Source: Nocardia miyunensis NBRC 108239 (lineage in GTDB: Bacteria; Actinomycetota; Actinomycetes; Mycobacteriales; Mycobacteriaceae). Taken from it: a DNA stretch of 64,000 bases. The stretch covers positions 62,001 to 126,000 of the forward strand of contig NZ_BDBQ01000039.1 of assembly GCF_001613065.1 (NCBI RefSeq). The letters run 5' to 3'. The notes under the pieces were generated by a model that was not told the DNA's origin, made no database searches, and saw nothing but the letters and a program-made list of their open reading frames with translations. Below are positions 36,663-45,019 of the stretch, piece after piece (the first letter of the stretch is position 1; the number at the start of each line of letters is the position of its first letter). A program made the position numbers and the translations under genes.

Positions 36663-38296
36663 GCGCGGGGGAGCAGCGGCCGCGCATGGAATCGGCGTCC
36701 AGCGAATCCGACGATGCCGCGGCGGCAGGCCAGGATCCGACCTCGAACCGATGCGACGAAGTCGGACGTGTCGTGATGCTTGACGAATTGACGTCCCACG
36801 ATGGTGACGCTGTGGAAGCGGCGGTGCGTGAGAAGTTGACGTTGCGTGATGGTGCTGAGGAAGCGGTGCTCAGTGAATACGACTGTGCCGGTGTGGCGGC
36901 GCGTGCAGAACTGAACTCCGGCGGTCGTGATGCCATCCGGACGTCGGCGTCCGGCGAACCGAATTCCATCGACCGTGACCATGCCGGGGTGGTGGCAGTG
37001 CGTGCGGAACCGGAGTCCAAAGGCCGCGACGAGGCTGGTGAGGCAGCTCCGAGTGTGGAACTGATCGTCGGTGCCCGCGACGCTTCGGAAGCGGTGGCGG
37101 TGTGTGGCGAGCCGACCTGGTCGGATCGTGACAACGTCGGGGAGACGGGAGATTTCGCGGTCTACGCGGATGATGAGCGGCGGTTGGCATGGGTGTATCT
37201 CTCGAGGGTCGTGCAGGGGCCGTGTTCGGCGTTGTCCGCGTTGATCGAACGGGTCGGTGTGGTCGAGGCCGCGCGGGCGGTTCGGGAGTGCGATCTGCCG
37301 GAGTCGTTGCGCGGGCCGACCGAGCTGCGGCGTGGAACCGATTGTGCTGAAAGGGATTTGGAGAGCATTCTGGGGTCGGGTGGGCGCGTGATCACGCCCG
37401 ATGATCCGGAGTGGCCCGCTTGGCGGATGCTGGGGCTCGGCCAGCTCGACCCGGCCCGAGACCCGGGGGCAGCGGTCCCGCTCGTGCTGTGGGCACGAGG
37501 GCCGCGGTCGTTGCTGACCGCCAGTGAGCAGGCTCTGGCCGTGGTGGGTGCGCGATGCAGCACCGGCTACGGCGAGCGGGTCACCGCCGAAATCGTCGGC
37601 GATCTGGCGGCGCGCGGCTGGACGATCGTCTCCGGAGCCGCCTTCGGGATCGACGGCGCCGCCCATCGCGCCGCACTGGCCAGCGGTGCGCCGACGATCG
37701 CGGTCGTGGCCTGCGGTGTGGACCGGCCCTATCCGGCCGCGCACGCGCGCCTGCTCGCCGAGATCGCCGAAACCGGACTGGTGGTCAGCGAATATCCACC
37801 CGGCACCACCGCGCACAAACATCACTTTCTGGCGAGGAATCGGATCATCGCGGCCTTGGCCGACGGTGTGCTGGTCGTCGAGGCGGGGTTGCGCAGCGGC
37901 GCGCGCAACACCGTGAAATGGGCTCGCCGACTGGGTCGTCCGGCATTGGCGGTCCCCGGCCCGGTCACCTCGGCCTCGTCCGTGGGCTGTCATCGGATGA
38001 TCCGGGAAGGCGAGGCCGTGCTGGTCGGCCGAGCCGAGGAGATCATCGACGAGGCGGGCCCACTGCACCTGTCCCTGCCCGCCGACACACCCACCTCGGA
38101 GCGATCCCTCGATGGCGACGAGGCTCTCGTTTATGCCGCCCTGCCCAGGACCGGCGCCCGAATCCCGCTCGAACTGTCCGGCGAGTCCGGGCTCCCGCTC
38201 CCATCCGTCCGCGCCGCGCTGGCGGCTCTCGACCTCGCTGGGTTGGTCGGCTGCGATGAGTCCGGCTGGTTCAGAACAACCCGGGCAGGTCGATAG
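36659..38296 (+). CDS. dprA: DNA-processing protein DprA with long N-terminal repeat extension
   Basis: Binds single-stranded DNA and loads RecA. 545 residues, versus about 380 in relatives. The Rossmann DprA domain begins about residue 285 (QALAVVGARCSTGYGERVTA) with GAAFGIDGAAHRAAL, SEYPPGTTAHKHHFLARNRI and VVEAGLRSGARNT. A DprA winged-helix tail follows. Residues 1-165 are an extra region of five to seven degenerate repeats of 16-18 residues (pattern E-[LP]-x-S-x-x-R-D-x-A...A-V). ATG overlaps the yifB stop (ATGA). Confidence 0.93.
   Translation: MSAGEQRPRMESASSESDDAAAAGQDPTSNRCDEVGRVVMLDELTSHDGDAVEAAVREKLTLRDGAEEAVLSEYDCAGVAARAELNSGGRDAIRTSASGEPNSIDRDHAGVVAVRAEPESKGRDEAGEAAPSVELIVGARDASEAVAVCGEPTWSDRDNVGETGDFAVYADDERRLAWVYLSRVVQGPCSALSALIERVGVVEAARAVRECDLPESLRGPTELRRGTDCAERDLESILGSGGRVITPDDPEWPAWRMLGLGQLDPARDPGAAVPLVLWARGPRSLLTASEQALAVVGARCSTGYGERVTAEIVGDLAARGWTIVSGAAFGIDGAAHRAALASGAPTIAVVACGVDRPYPAAHARLLAEIAETGLVVSEYPPGTTAHKHHFLARNRIIAALADGVLVVEAGLRSGARNTVKWARRLGRPALAVPGPVTSASSVGCHRMIREGEAVLVGRAEEIIDEAGPLHLSLPADTPTSERSLDGDEALVYAALPRTGARIPLELSGESGLPLPSVRAALAALDLAGLVGCDESGWFRTTRAGR
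36780..37155 (+). repeat. Degenerate in-frame repeats in the dprA 5' region
   Basis: In-frame imperfect repeats of about 48-60 bp encode units such as DELTSHDGDAVEAAVR, EPNSIDRDHAGVVAVR, AEPESKGRDEAGEAAPS and VELIVGARDASEAVAVCG. At the DNA level the recurring cores are gaa-x-tcc-N-ggtcgtgat/gaccgtgac and gtggcggt(g/c)cgtg. The period varies by whole codons only, so the frame is kept. Confidence 0.7.
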
Positions 38297-38607
38297 CGAT
38301 GGCCGTAGTTCGGCAGCTTGCCGGATGAAAGAAGGGGGATATTCGAGTTCGCCGGCTTGCGCGTTGACGGCGCTGGATGTACGGCGCAGGCCAGTCGCTG
38401 CCCGCGGCGAATGTGGCAGGCGGGCAGGCGAAATAGTGGTTGATCCGGGGGAGCAGTTCCGGGTGCGGCCTTTCGATGCGGCGCCACAACCCGGCATGGG
38501 GTCGACCGGACGCGGTCACCAGTGCTTTGCGGTTGGGTGGTGCGGATCGGCGGCGAATGCGGTGCGGTGACTTGTCAGTTGGCCGGGTGTCGGTGAATGT
38601 GGAGGGT
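38297..38607. other. 311-bp gap between dprA and xerC
   Basis: No intact gene. On the minus strand about 38540-38380 reads as a plausible but unrecognised peptide (ASGRPHAGLWRRIERPHPEL), which could be a decayed gene end or chance. The xerC promoter and start are presumably at the right end. The neighbours are contiguous in relatives, so something may have been inserted and lost here. Confidence 0.4.
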
Positions 38608-39531
38608 ATGGATGCACTGCCCGAGGATCTGGAGGCGTTGTTGCTGGAGTACAGCCGGCATCTGAGGCTCGGGCGCAATCGGTCCGCGCATACGGTGCGG
38701 GCGTATCTGGGCGATGCGCGGTCGCTGCTGCTGCATTTGTGTTCTCGGGCGGCCGATTCCGGGGTGAGTGAGATCGATCTGCCGTTGCTGCGGTCCTGGC
38801 TGTCCGAGCAGTCGGTGGCCGGGGCGGCGCGCACCACGATGGCGCGGCGCGCGTCGGCGGCGCGCACCTTCACCGGCTGGCTCACCCACACCGGGCGGTT
38901 GGCGATCGATCCGGGACCGCGTCTGGGGTCGGCGCGGGCACACCGGGTCCTGCCCGCGGTGCTCGGTCGCGACCAGGCTGCCGATGTCATGGACGCCGCG
39001 CAATCCGGTGCGGCGCAACATGATCCGATGGCGCTGCGGGACAGGCTGATCGTCGAGCTGCTCTACGCGACGGGTATCCGGGTGAGCGAGCTGTGCGGGC
39101 TCGACATCGACGATATCGACCGGGAACGCCGCCTGGTCCGCGTACTCGGGAAGGGCAACAAGGAGCGCGCGGTCCCCTTCGGCGTGCCCGCCGACGAGGC
39201 GCTCGAGAGCTGGCTGCGTTCGGGCCGCCCGGCTTTCGCCGCGGCCGAGTCCGGTCGTGCGCTGCTGCTGGGCCGCCGCGGCCGCCGCCTGGACCAACGT
39301 CAGGCCAGAACCGTTGTGCACGAGGTCGTTTCGGCGATCCCCGGAGCTCCGGATCTGGGTCCGCACGGCCTGCGGCACACCGCCGCCACCCACCTGCTCG
39401 AGGGCGGCGCGGACCTGCGCATCGTCCAGGAACTCCTCGGCCACGCCAGCATGGCCACCACCCAGCTCTACACCCACGTCTCCGTCGAACGCCTACGAAA
39501 GGTTCATGACCAGGCCCATCCCCGCGCCTGA
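38608..39531 (+). CDS. xerC: Tyrosine recombinase XerC
   Basis: Resolves chromosome dimers at dif with XerD. 307 residues from ATG 38608 (MDALPEDLEALLLEYSRHL), preceded by ggaggg; in-frame GTGs upstream (38587, 38593) are alternatives. N-terminal SAM-like DNA-binding domain, catalytic domain with Arg in TGIRVSELCGL, Lys in GKGNKERAVPF, HGLRHTAATHLLEGG and the nucleophile Tyr in MATTQLYTHVS. It is the housekeeping recombinase in its usual position, not an integrase of a mobile element. Confidence 0.94.
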   Translation: MDALPEDLEALLLEYSRHLRLGRNRSAHTVRAYLGDARSLLLHLCSRAADSGVSEIDLPLLRSWLSEQSVAGAARTTMARRASAARTFTGWLTHTGRLAIDPGPRLGSARAHRVLPAVLGRDQAADVMDAAQSGAAQHDPMALRDRLIVELLYATGIRVSELCGLDIDDIDRERRLVRVLGKGNKERAVPFGVPADEALESWLRSGRPAFAAAESGRALLLGRRGRRLDQRQARTVVHEVVSAIPGAPDLGPHGLRHTAATHLLEGGADLRIVQELLGHASMATTQLYTHVSVERLRKVHDQAHPRA

Positions 39532-39947
39532 CCCACCGCCACCCCGCCGGAAACATGCTCGACTGGAATACCACCGGGGACGTACCGTCGCACACATACC
39601 GGCAGATCCGATCATCGAGCCGCTTCCTCGGCGACGTCCATGCGTGGCAGGTCTTGCCGGAGATCATGGGCGTCCCCGTTGCGGAATAGCAGTTCTGTCC
39701 GGCACTGTGCGGCGTCCCGTTGGGCAATGGTGGCTTTGCCCGCGCCGTTGTGCGACTGCGGCTTTGCCCGGCACTGTGCCGCGCCACCGGTGTGCGGTGA
39801 GGGTTCTGCCTGTCACCGTGGGTCGTCATTGCTGCACGACGGTCGGCCGACACTCGGCCATCGCCGTGCACCGATCGCTGGTGGGGACCGAAGACCGGTC
39901 GGCGATCTGGGTGCTTCCGATTACGTTGGCAGACTGCGTATTCCGGG
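39532..39947. other. 416-bp non-coding gap with degenerate repeats
   Basis: No gene. The stretch 39689-39835 contains about four imperfect repeats of 28-42 bp built around ggctttgcccg and ggcactgtg(c/g) (for example at 39732, 39769 and 39697). The rest is unremarkable. The region lies between xerC and the 3' end of the convergent DUF1990 gene. Confidence 0.5.
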
Positions 39948-40463
39948 TCAGGCGGGCCGGATGGCGTCGACGTATTTCCCGGCGATGTAGCTCTGCAGCA
40001 GGCGGGTCACCGGGCCGCCGAGGCGGGTGTACCAGGTTCCGGGGCGGGAGAAGGCGGCGATCAGGCCGTGGACCGAATCGTCGGCGGGGTCGTATTCGAC
40101 GGCGAACAGTTCCTCGCCGATCTCGGGGTGGCCCGGCAGGGTGCCGTAGGCGAAGCCGCGGCGATTCGGCTCGTTCAGGACGTAGACGACGCGGCAGGGG
40201 GCGGTGATCGCCAGCGGGCCGATGCCCAGGCGGACAGTCAGTGCGGTGCCCGGAGCCGCGGACGGTGTGCTCGCCGAGCCGAAGATGCCGGTGCCGCGCT
40301 GCATGCGATAGGTCAGGACCTCCTCGGCCGCCGACTCGAAGAGGGTGCGGCCCGTGCCGATCCGCCGTCGCAGCCGGAAATGGTGATAACCGGCCGGGAA
40401 TTCCCGGTTCGTCGCACCGGTTTCGGGATAGGTGAAGGGTGGGGCATCGGGGTGGTCAGCCAT
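39948..40463 (-). CDS. DUF1990 family protein
   Basis: 171 residues: PFTYPETGATNREFPAGYHH, LRRRIGTGRTLFESAAEEVL, YRMQRGTGIFG, then CRVVYVLNEPNRRGFAYGTL, GHPEIGEELFAVEYDP and a C-terminal SRPGTWYTRLGGPVTRLLQ. These are the hallmarks of DUF1990, a START/SRPBCC-like family of unknown function, plausibly a small-ligand binder. Divergent from the siderophore-interacting protein gene; the 122-bp gap between them contains an iron box, so it could also be iron-regulated. Confidence 0.9.
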   Translation of the reverse strand: MADHPDAPPFTYPETGATNREFPAGYHHFRLRRRIGTGRTLFESAAEEVLTYRMQRGTGIFGSASTPSAAPGTALTVRLGIGPLAITAPCRVVYVLNEPNRRGFAYGTLPGHPEIGEELFAVEYDPADDSVHGLIAAFSRPGTWYTRLGGPVTRLLQSYIAGKYVDAIRPA

Positions 40464-40555
40464 CCACCCATCCTGGCCGACGGCACGGGTACCCGGTTCA
40501 ATTACTATTCAATGATATATCCCGAGCTATCGGCGATAGTTCATGCTAATCTGCC

Positions 40556-40569
40556 TTAGGTAATCCTAA
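40556..40569 (+). promoter_or_regulatory. IdeR/DtxR-type iron box
   Basis: TTAGGTAATCCTAA at 40556-40569 is a 14-bp palindrome matching the core of the IdeR box (TTAGGnTAnnCTnA). It is 16 bp before the start of the siderophore-interacting protein gene, overlapping its presumed promoter/leader, and in the gap shared with DUF1990. Expected effect: repression when iron is sufficient. Confidence 0.75.
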
Positions 40570-40585
40570 TAACTGGAGGTGCCTT

Positions 40586-41350
40586 GTGGCTCGTACACCG
40601 TTGTCCTTCGTCGTCCGGCGCACCGAACGCCTCACCGACCATCTGATCCGCGTCCACCTGGGCGGCCCCGGATTCGCGGCATTCACGCCCAACGGTTTCA
40701 CCGACGCCTACGTCAAACTGCAGATCCCGGGTCCGGACGGCCCCGCCACGCGGACCTACACGGTCCGCTCGATCGATCCCGAACTCGAACAGATCGCCAT
40801 CGATTTCGTCTATCACGGCGCCGAGGGGCTGGCGGGTCCGTGGGCCGCCGCGGCACAGCCGGGCGATGAACTCGTACTGATGGGTCCCGGCGGCGCCTAC
40901 GCGCCGAAACCCGATGTCGACTGGCATCTGCTCGCCGGCGACGAATCGGCGCTACCGGCCATCTCGGTCGCCTGCGCCGCGCTGCCCGAGCACGCGGTGG
41001 GCCGGGTCTTCATCGAGATCGCCGGTCCCGCGGACGAATTGGACTTCCCCCGGCCCGCGGGCGTGGAGCTGGACTGGGTGCACCGCGGCGACCGCGAGCC
41101 CGGCGTCGCCCTCGCCGAGGCCGTGCTCGCGGCACCGTGGCGCGACGGGCAGGTCCAGGTCTTCATTCACGGTGAGGCTCAGGTCGTCATGCACGAACTG
41201 CGGCCCTACATCCGCAAGGAGCGTGGCGTCCCGGCCGACCGCGCCTCGATCTCGGGCTACTGGCGACGCGGCCGCACCGAGGAGACCTTCCGGCAGTGGA
41301 AGCGCGAACTGGCCGAGCGCGAGGGCGCGCCGACCGGCGCGCGGCGGTAG
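40586..41350 (+). CDS. viuB: Siderophore-interacting protein (ferric-siderophore reductase)
   Basis: FAD-dependent reductase that releases iron from imported siderophores; ViuB/YqjH family. 254 residues from GTG 40586, RBS ctggaggtg. FAD-binding motif in PATRTYTVRSIDPE (about residue 55), then AIDFVYHGAEGLAGPWAA, GDESALPAISVACAALP and C-terminal ISGYWRRGRTEETFRQWK. The iron box at 40556-40569 predicts derepression under iron limitation. A viuB gene is also near xerC and dprA in M. tuberculosis. Cytoplasmic. Confidence 0.95.
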   Translation: MARTPLSFVVRRTERLTDHLIRVHLGGPGFAAFTPNGFTDAYVKLQIPGPDGPATRTYTVRSIDPELEQIAIDFVYHGAEGLAGPWAAAAQPGDELVLMGPGGAYAPKPDVDWHLLAGDESALPAISVACAALPEHAVGRVFIEIAGPADELDFPRPAGVELDWVHRGDREPGVALAEAVLAAPWRDGQVQVFIHGEAQVVMHELRPYIRKERGVPADRASISGYWRRGRTEETFRQWKRELAEREGAPTGARR

Positions 41351-41357
41351 CGCCCGG

Positions 41358-41867
41358 TCACGGTGGCTGCCCCGGCTCCGGTCGCACCGGTTTGAGCCGT
41401 AGCGGCGCGAGGCGGATCAGCCCGAGCGGATCGAGATACTCGCGCCCGCGCCGCAGCCCCCAGTGCAGGCAGGCGGCGGCGCATCCCGGATGTCCGGCCT
41501 CCAGCACGCCGAGAACCTCGCCGCGAAATACCTTGCGCCCCATCGCAACCGATGCGCGCACCGGTTCGTAGGTGGTCCGCAGCCCGCCGTCGTGATCCAC
41601 CGACACCACCGGCTTCCCGGCCACCTGGCCCGCGAAAACCACGAACCCGTCCCCGGCCGCGAGGACCGGCTGCCCGGCGACGCCGCCCAGATCGACTCCG
41701 CGATGTCCGGGCAGCCAATCGTGCACGGGCCGGTCGAATCGCCGCAGTATCGGCGGCCGTGGGTGCAGCGGCCAGTCGAATCCCCCGGGCCCGGCCTCGG
41801 CCCGGGGCATGGGCAGCAGCATCGGCAGTACCAGCCAGCCCAGGACGATCGCGATGATCCGGCGCAT
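41358..41867 (-). CDS. M23-family peptidase-like secreted protein
   Basis: 169 residues from ATG 41867 (RBS ggaggt). Signal peptide MRRIIAIVLGWLVLPMLL...PRAEA. The LytM/peptidase M23 core follows: FDWPLHPRPPILRRFD, HRGVDLGGVAGQPVLAAGDG, VVFAGQVAGKPVVSVDHDGG, VLGVLEAGHPG. The HxxxD zinc motif is present (HRGVD), but the usual HxH reads CLHWG, so the first zinc-site His is Cys. I believe close actinobacterial relatives share this. It may still bind zinc or be a non-catalytic wall protein. It converges with viuB and is next to rpsB, as in M. tuberculosis. Confidence 0.9.
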   Translation of the reverse strand: MRRIIAIVLGWLVLPMLLPMPRAEAGPGGFDWPLHPRPPILRRFDRPVHDWLPGHRGVDLGGVAGQPVLAAGDGFVVFAGQVAGKPVVSVDHDGGLRTTYEPVRASVAMGRKVFRGEVLGVLEAGHPGCAAACLHWGLRRGREYLDPLGLIRLAPLRLKPVRPEPGQPP

Positions 41868-41918
41868 ACCTCCACGGTGCGGGGCGCGATCGTGTCGCGG
41901 AAGCCCGCCTTCGGCGAG

Positions 41919-41927
41919 TGTGGACAA
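41919..41927 (-). promoter_or_regulatory. Single DnaA box
   Basis: TGTGGACAA, the exact complement of the consensus TTGTCCACA, in the non-coding region 52 bp upstream of the M23 peptidase start. A single box is weak evidence on its own, but two more perfect boxes lie 7 kb away at 34710-34735. Confidence 0.45.
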
Positions 41928-42113
41928 CTTCGGCGATGTGAATGCCCACGTCTTCGGATTCGCTGTTCGACAGATCCGCTGCTCGAGCGATTTCGTTTGC
42001 CCGACAGACCCATCGCTCGAGCCCCTCAACACCCCGTTTAGGAGTTCCGGTCGCAGGCTCGTAGACTGATTTCGCGGTCCGCTCAGGACCGACTTCGCGC
42101 GTCCAGCGCAACA

Positions 42114-42151
42114 AGCCGTCGGCTGGTCCCCGAAACGGGGTTCCGGCGGCT
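42114..42151 (+). promoter_or_regulatory. Stem-loop in the rpsB leader
   Basis: AGCCGTCGG (42114-42122) pairs with CCGGCGGCT (42143-42151), 9 bp with one T-G pair. Inside it CCCCG (42128-42132) pairs with CGGGG (42136-42140) around a three-base loop. It lies 65 bp before the rpsB ATG, where ribosomal protein leaders often sit. Possible S2 autoregulation site. Confidence 0.5.
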
Positions 42152-42216
42152 GTGGACGCCAGGGCAGAGGTCGCCGACCCCTGCGACAACCAGCAACGAA
42201 AGCGAGATACGCAGCC

Positions 42217-43050
42217 ATGGCTGTCGTAACAATGAAGCAGCTGCTCGACAGCGGCGCGCACTTCGGGCATCAGACCCGCCGTTGGAACCCGAAGATGAAG
42301 CGTTTCATCTTCACCGATCGCAACGGCATCTACATCATCGACCTGCAGCAGACGCTGACCTACATCGACAAGGCGTACGAGTTCGTCAAGGAGACCGTCG
42401 CCCACGGTGGGACCGTGCTGTTCGTCGGCACCAAGAAGCAGGCGCAGGAGTCCATCGCCGCCGAGGCCACCCGCGTCGGCATGCCGTATGTGAACCAGCG
42501 CTGGCTCGGTGGCATGCTCACCAACTTCTCGACCGTCCACAAGCGGCTGCAGCGCCTGAAGGAGCTGGAGTCGATGGAGCAGACCGGCGGTTTCGAGGGT
42601 CGCACCAAGAAGGAAATCCTCATGCTCACGCGTGAGAAGAACAAGCTGGAGCGCACCCTCGGTGGCATCCGGGACATGGCCAAGGTCCCCTCGGCCATCT
42701 GGGTCGTCGACACCAACAAGGAGCACATCGCCGTCGGTGAGGCTCGCAAGCTGAACATCCCGGTCATCGCGATCCTGGACACCAACTGCGACCCCGACCT
42801 GGTCGACTACCCGATCCCGGGCAACGACGACGCGATCCGCTCGGCCGCGCTGCTGACCAAGGTCGTCGCCTCCGCCGTCGCCGAGGGTGTGCAGGCTCGC
42901 GCCGCACGTGCCTCCGGCGATGCGAAGCCCGAGGCCGGCGCCGGTGAGCCGCTCGCCGAGTGGGAGCAGGAGCTGCTTGCTCAGGCGACCCCGTCCGCCG
43001 ACGAGTCCGCTGAGGCCCCGGCCGCCGAGCCGGCCACCGCCGAGAGCTGA
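42217..43050 (+). CDS. rpsB: 30S ribosomal protein uS2
   Basis: 277 residues: MAVVTMKQLLDSGAHFGHQT, RRWNPKMKRFIFTDRNGIYI, VNQRWLGGMLTNFSTV, PVIAILDTNCDPDLVDYPIP. The C-terminal 50 residues are an Ala/Glu-rich acidic extension typical of actinobacteria. Followed by tsf in the usual rpsB-tsf order with an intervening hairpin. Confidence 0.98.
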   Translation: MAVVTMKQLLDSGAHFGHQTRRWNPKMKRFIFTDRNGIYIIDLQQTLTYIDKAYEFVKETVAHGGTVLFVGTKKQAQESIAAEATRVGMPYVNQRWLGGMLTNFSTVHKRLQRLKELESMEQTGGFEGRTKKEILMLTREKNKLERTLGGIRDMAKVPSAIWVVDTNKEHIAVGEARKLNIPVIAILDTNCDPDLVDYPIPGNDDAIRSAALLTKVVASAVAEGVQARAARASGDAKPEAGAGEPLAEWEQELLAQATPSADESAEAPAAEPATAES

Positions 43051-43059
43051 CAGCGTCCC

Positions 43060-43087
43060 GTGGCGGTAACGCTGGTGTTGCCGCCAC
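43060..43087 (+). terminator. Hairpin between rpsB and tsf
   Basis: 43060-43070 (GTGGCGGTAAC) pairs with 43077-43087 (GTTGCCGCCAC) over 11 bp with one T-G pair and a six-base loop, just past the rpsB stop. No T-run, so probably a partial terminator or mRNA-end hairpin within the rpsB-tsf transcript. Confidence 0.5.
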
Positions 43088-43185
43088 ACCGGATTTGTTC
43101 ACCGTGCCGGCCCTTCCTGTTCGGAAGCGGTCGGCATGGTGGTGCTACGGCTATCACCTAATCCCCGTTAAGGAGGCTCGCCAGG

Positions 43186-44010
43186 ATGGCGAACTACACC
43201 GCCGCTGACGTCAAGCGGCTCCGCGAGCTCACCGGCTCCGGCATGATGGACTGCAAGAAGGCCCTGGAAGAGACCGACGGCGACTTCGAGAAGGCCGTCG
43301 AGGTGCTCCGCATCAAGGGCGCCAAGGACGTCGGCAAGCGTGCCGAGCGCGCCACCGCCGAGGGCCTGGTCGCCGCCCAGGACGGCGTCATGGTCGAGAT
43401 CAACTCCGAGACCGACTTCGTCGCCAAGAACGCCGAGTTCCAGGCGCTGGCCGCGCAGGTCGTCGAGGCCGCCGCCAAGGCGCGCCCGGCCGATCTGGAC
43501 GCGCTCAAGGCCGTCGACCTCGGCGGCAAGACCGTCGATGGTGTCGTGCAGGAGCTCGCCGCCAAGATCGGTGAGAAGCTCGAGCTGCGTCGCGTCGTGT
43601 CCTTCGAGGGCCCGGTCGCGACCTACCTGCACAAGCGCGCCACCGACCTTCCCCCGGCCGTCGGCGTGCTCGTCGAGTACCAGGGCGAGGGCGAGGGCGC
43701 CGCCGAGGCCGCTCGTGCCGCCGGTATGCAGATCGCCGCCCTGAAGGCCAAGTACCTGACCCGCGAGGACGTTCCCGCGGATCTGGTGGCCAAGGAGCGC
43801 GAGATCGCCGAGGCGACCGCCAAGGAGGAGGGCAAGCCGGAGGCCGCCCTGCCGAAGATCGTCGAGGGCCGGGTGAACGGCTTCTACAAGGACGTCGTGC
43901 TGCTGGAGCAGCCCTCGGTCACCGACAACAAGAAGACCGTCAAGGCGCAGCTGGACGCGGCCGGTGTCACCGTGACCCGTTTCGCTCGCTTCGAGGTCGG
44001 CCAGGCCTGA
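43186..44010 (+). CDS. tsf: Translation elongation factor Ts
   Basis: Guanine-nucleotide exchange factor for EF-Tu. 274 residues; RBS aaggaggc. N-terminal UBA-like domain (ANYTAADVKRLRELTGSGMM, DCKKALEETDGDFEKA), then the core with EINSETDFVAKNAEFQ and the tail VKAQLDAAGVTVTRFARFEV. Normal length for actinobacteria. A strong 12-bp hairpin follows at 44029-44061. Confidence 0.98.
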   Translation: MANYTAADVKRLRELTGSGMMDCKKALEETDGDFEKAVEVLRIKGAKDVGKRAERATAEGLVAAQDGVMVEINSETDFVAKNAEFQALAAQVVEAAAKARPADLDALKAVDLGGKTVDGVVQELAAKIGEKLELRRVVSFEGPVATYLHKRATDLPPAVGVLVEYQGEGEGAAEAARAAGMQIAALKAKYLTREDVPADLVAKEREIAEATAKEEGKPEAALPKIVEGRVNGFYKDVVLLEQPSVTDNKKTVKAQLDAAGVTVTRFARFEVGQA

Positions 44011-44028
44011 CCGGACCGGATCGACGCC

Positions 44029-44061
44029 GAGGGCTCCCCGTGCAGTGCGCGGGGAGCCCTC
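44029..44061 (+). terminator. Strong hairpin after tsf
   Basis: Perfect 12-bp stem: GAGGGCTCCCCG (44029-44040) and CGGGGAGCCCTC (44050-44061), nine-base loop, 18 bp after the tsf stop. GC-rich without a T-tract. Likely the main end of the rpsB-tsf transcript before pyrH. Confidence 0.7.
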
Positions 44062-44206
44062 CGTGCGTCGATCCAGGGTCGGCTCACCATCGCGGCCCGG
44101 CATAGGGCAGGATGGACGCAGCTTTTTGGTCACCATCCCGTGCTCGTTGCGACACCGGATGGTCTTTTCGCGTGTGCATGGCGTTCCGCCGAGGAGAAGG
44201 AGACAG

Positions 44207-44935
44207 ATGTCGGACCCGGAACCGGCTCGTAAGGGCTATCGCCGAGTACTCCTCAAATTGGGAGGAGAGATGTTCGGCGGCGGCAACGTCGGGCTCGACC
44301 CGGATGTCGTGCAGACCGTTGCCGAGCAGATCGCGGAGGTGGTCGCGACCGGCGTTCAGGTGGCGGTGGTGATCGGCGGCGGCAACTTCTTCCGCGGCGC
44401 TGAGCTCGAGGACCGCGGCATGGAGCGCGCCCGCTCGGACTATATGGGCATGCTCGGCACGGTGATGAACAGCCTTGCGCTGCAAGACTTTCTGCAGAAG
44501 CAGGGCGTCGACACCCGGGTGCAGACGGCGATCACGATGGGCCAGGTCGCCGAGCCCTACATCCCATTGCGCGCCAAGCGGCACCTCGAGAAGGGCCGCG
44601 TGGTGATCTTCGGTGCGGGGATGGGCATGCCGTACTTCTCCACCGACACCACCGCCGCGCAGCGTGCGCTGGAGATCGGCGCGGAGGTCGTGCTGATGGC
44701 CAAGGCGGTCGACGGCGTGTTCAACGCCGACCCGCGGGAGGATCCGGAGGCCACGATGTACTCCGAGATCACCCACAAGGAGGTCATCGAACGCGGGCTC
44801 AAGGTGGCCGATGCCACCGCCTTCAGTCTCTGTATGGACAACCAGATGCCGATGCTGGTGTTCAATCTTCTGACCAAGGGCAATATCGCCCGTGCCGTAT
44901 CCGGTGAGAAGATCGGCACACTGGTTCGGTCCTGA
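44207..44935 (+). CDS. pyrH: Uridylate kinase
   Basis: Phosphorylates UMP to UDP in pyrimidine nucleotide synthesis. 242 residues from ATG 44207 (RBS gagaaggaga). KGYRRVLLKLGGEMFGGG at the N-terminus, then VAVVIGGGNFFRGAELED, IPLRAKRHLEKGRVVIFGAG, VDGVFNADPREDPEA and MPMLVFNLLTKGNIARAV. An in-frame extension to 44045 runs through the tsf terminator and is not coding. Confidence 0.97.
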   Translation: MSDPEPARKGYRRVLLKLGGEMFGGGNVGLDPDVVQTVAEQIAEVVATGVQVAVVIGGGNFFRGAELEDRGMERARSDYMGMLGTVMNSLALQDFLQKQGVDTRVQTAITMGQVAEPYIPLRAKRHLEKGRVVIFGAGMGMPYFSTDTTAAQRALEIGAEVVLMAKAVDGVFNADPREDPEATMYSEITHKEVIERGLKVADATAFSLCMDNQMPMLVFNLLTKGNIARAVSGEKIGTLVRS

Positions 44936-45019
44936 CGAGCGTCGGGAGCGGTGTCCTCGCGGATGCCCGCCCTCGTGATCCCGGAACCGACAACGACTAA
45001 CGCTGTGGAGGAAACGGTC

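Larger units (their letters stand above)
41868..42216. other. 349-bp region: DnaA box, rpsB promoter and structured leader
   Basis: Lies between the divergent M23 peptidase and rpsB genes. It contains one perfect DnaA box on the minus strand (TGTGGACAA, 41919-41927) and a strongly folded stretch at 42114-42151 in the rpsB leader. No gene seen. Confidence 0.6.

Noticed and set aside
38608..39531. XerC as integrase of the rlmN island
   Set aside because: It is the housekeeping XerC by sequence and position, 10 kb from the island and in conserved context.
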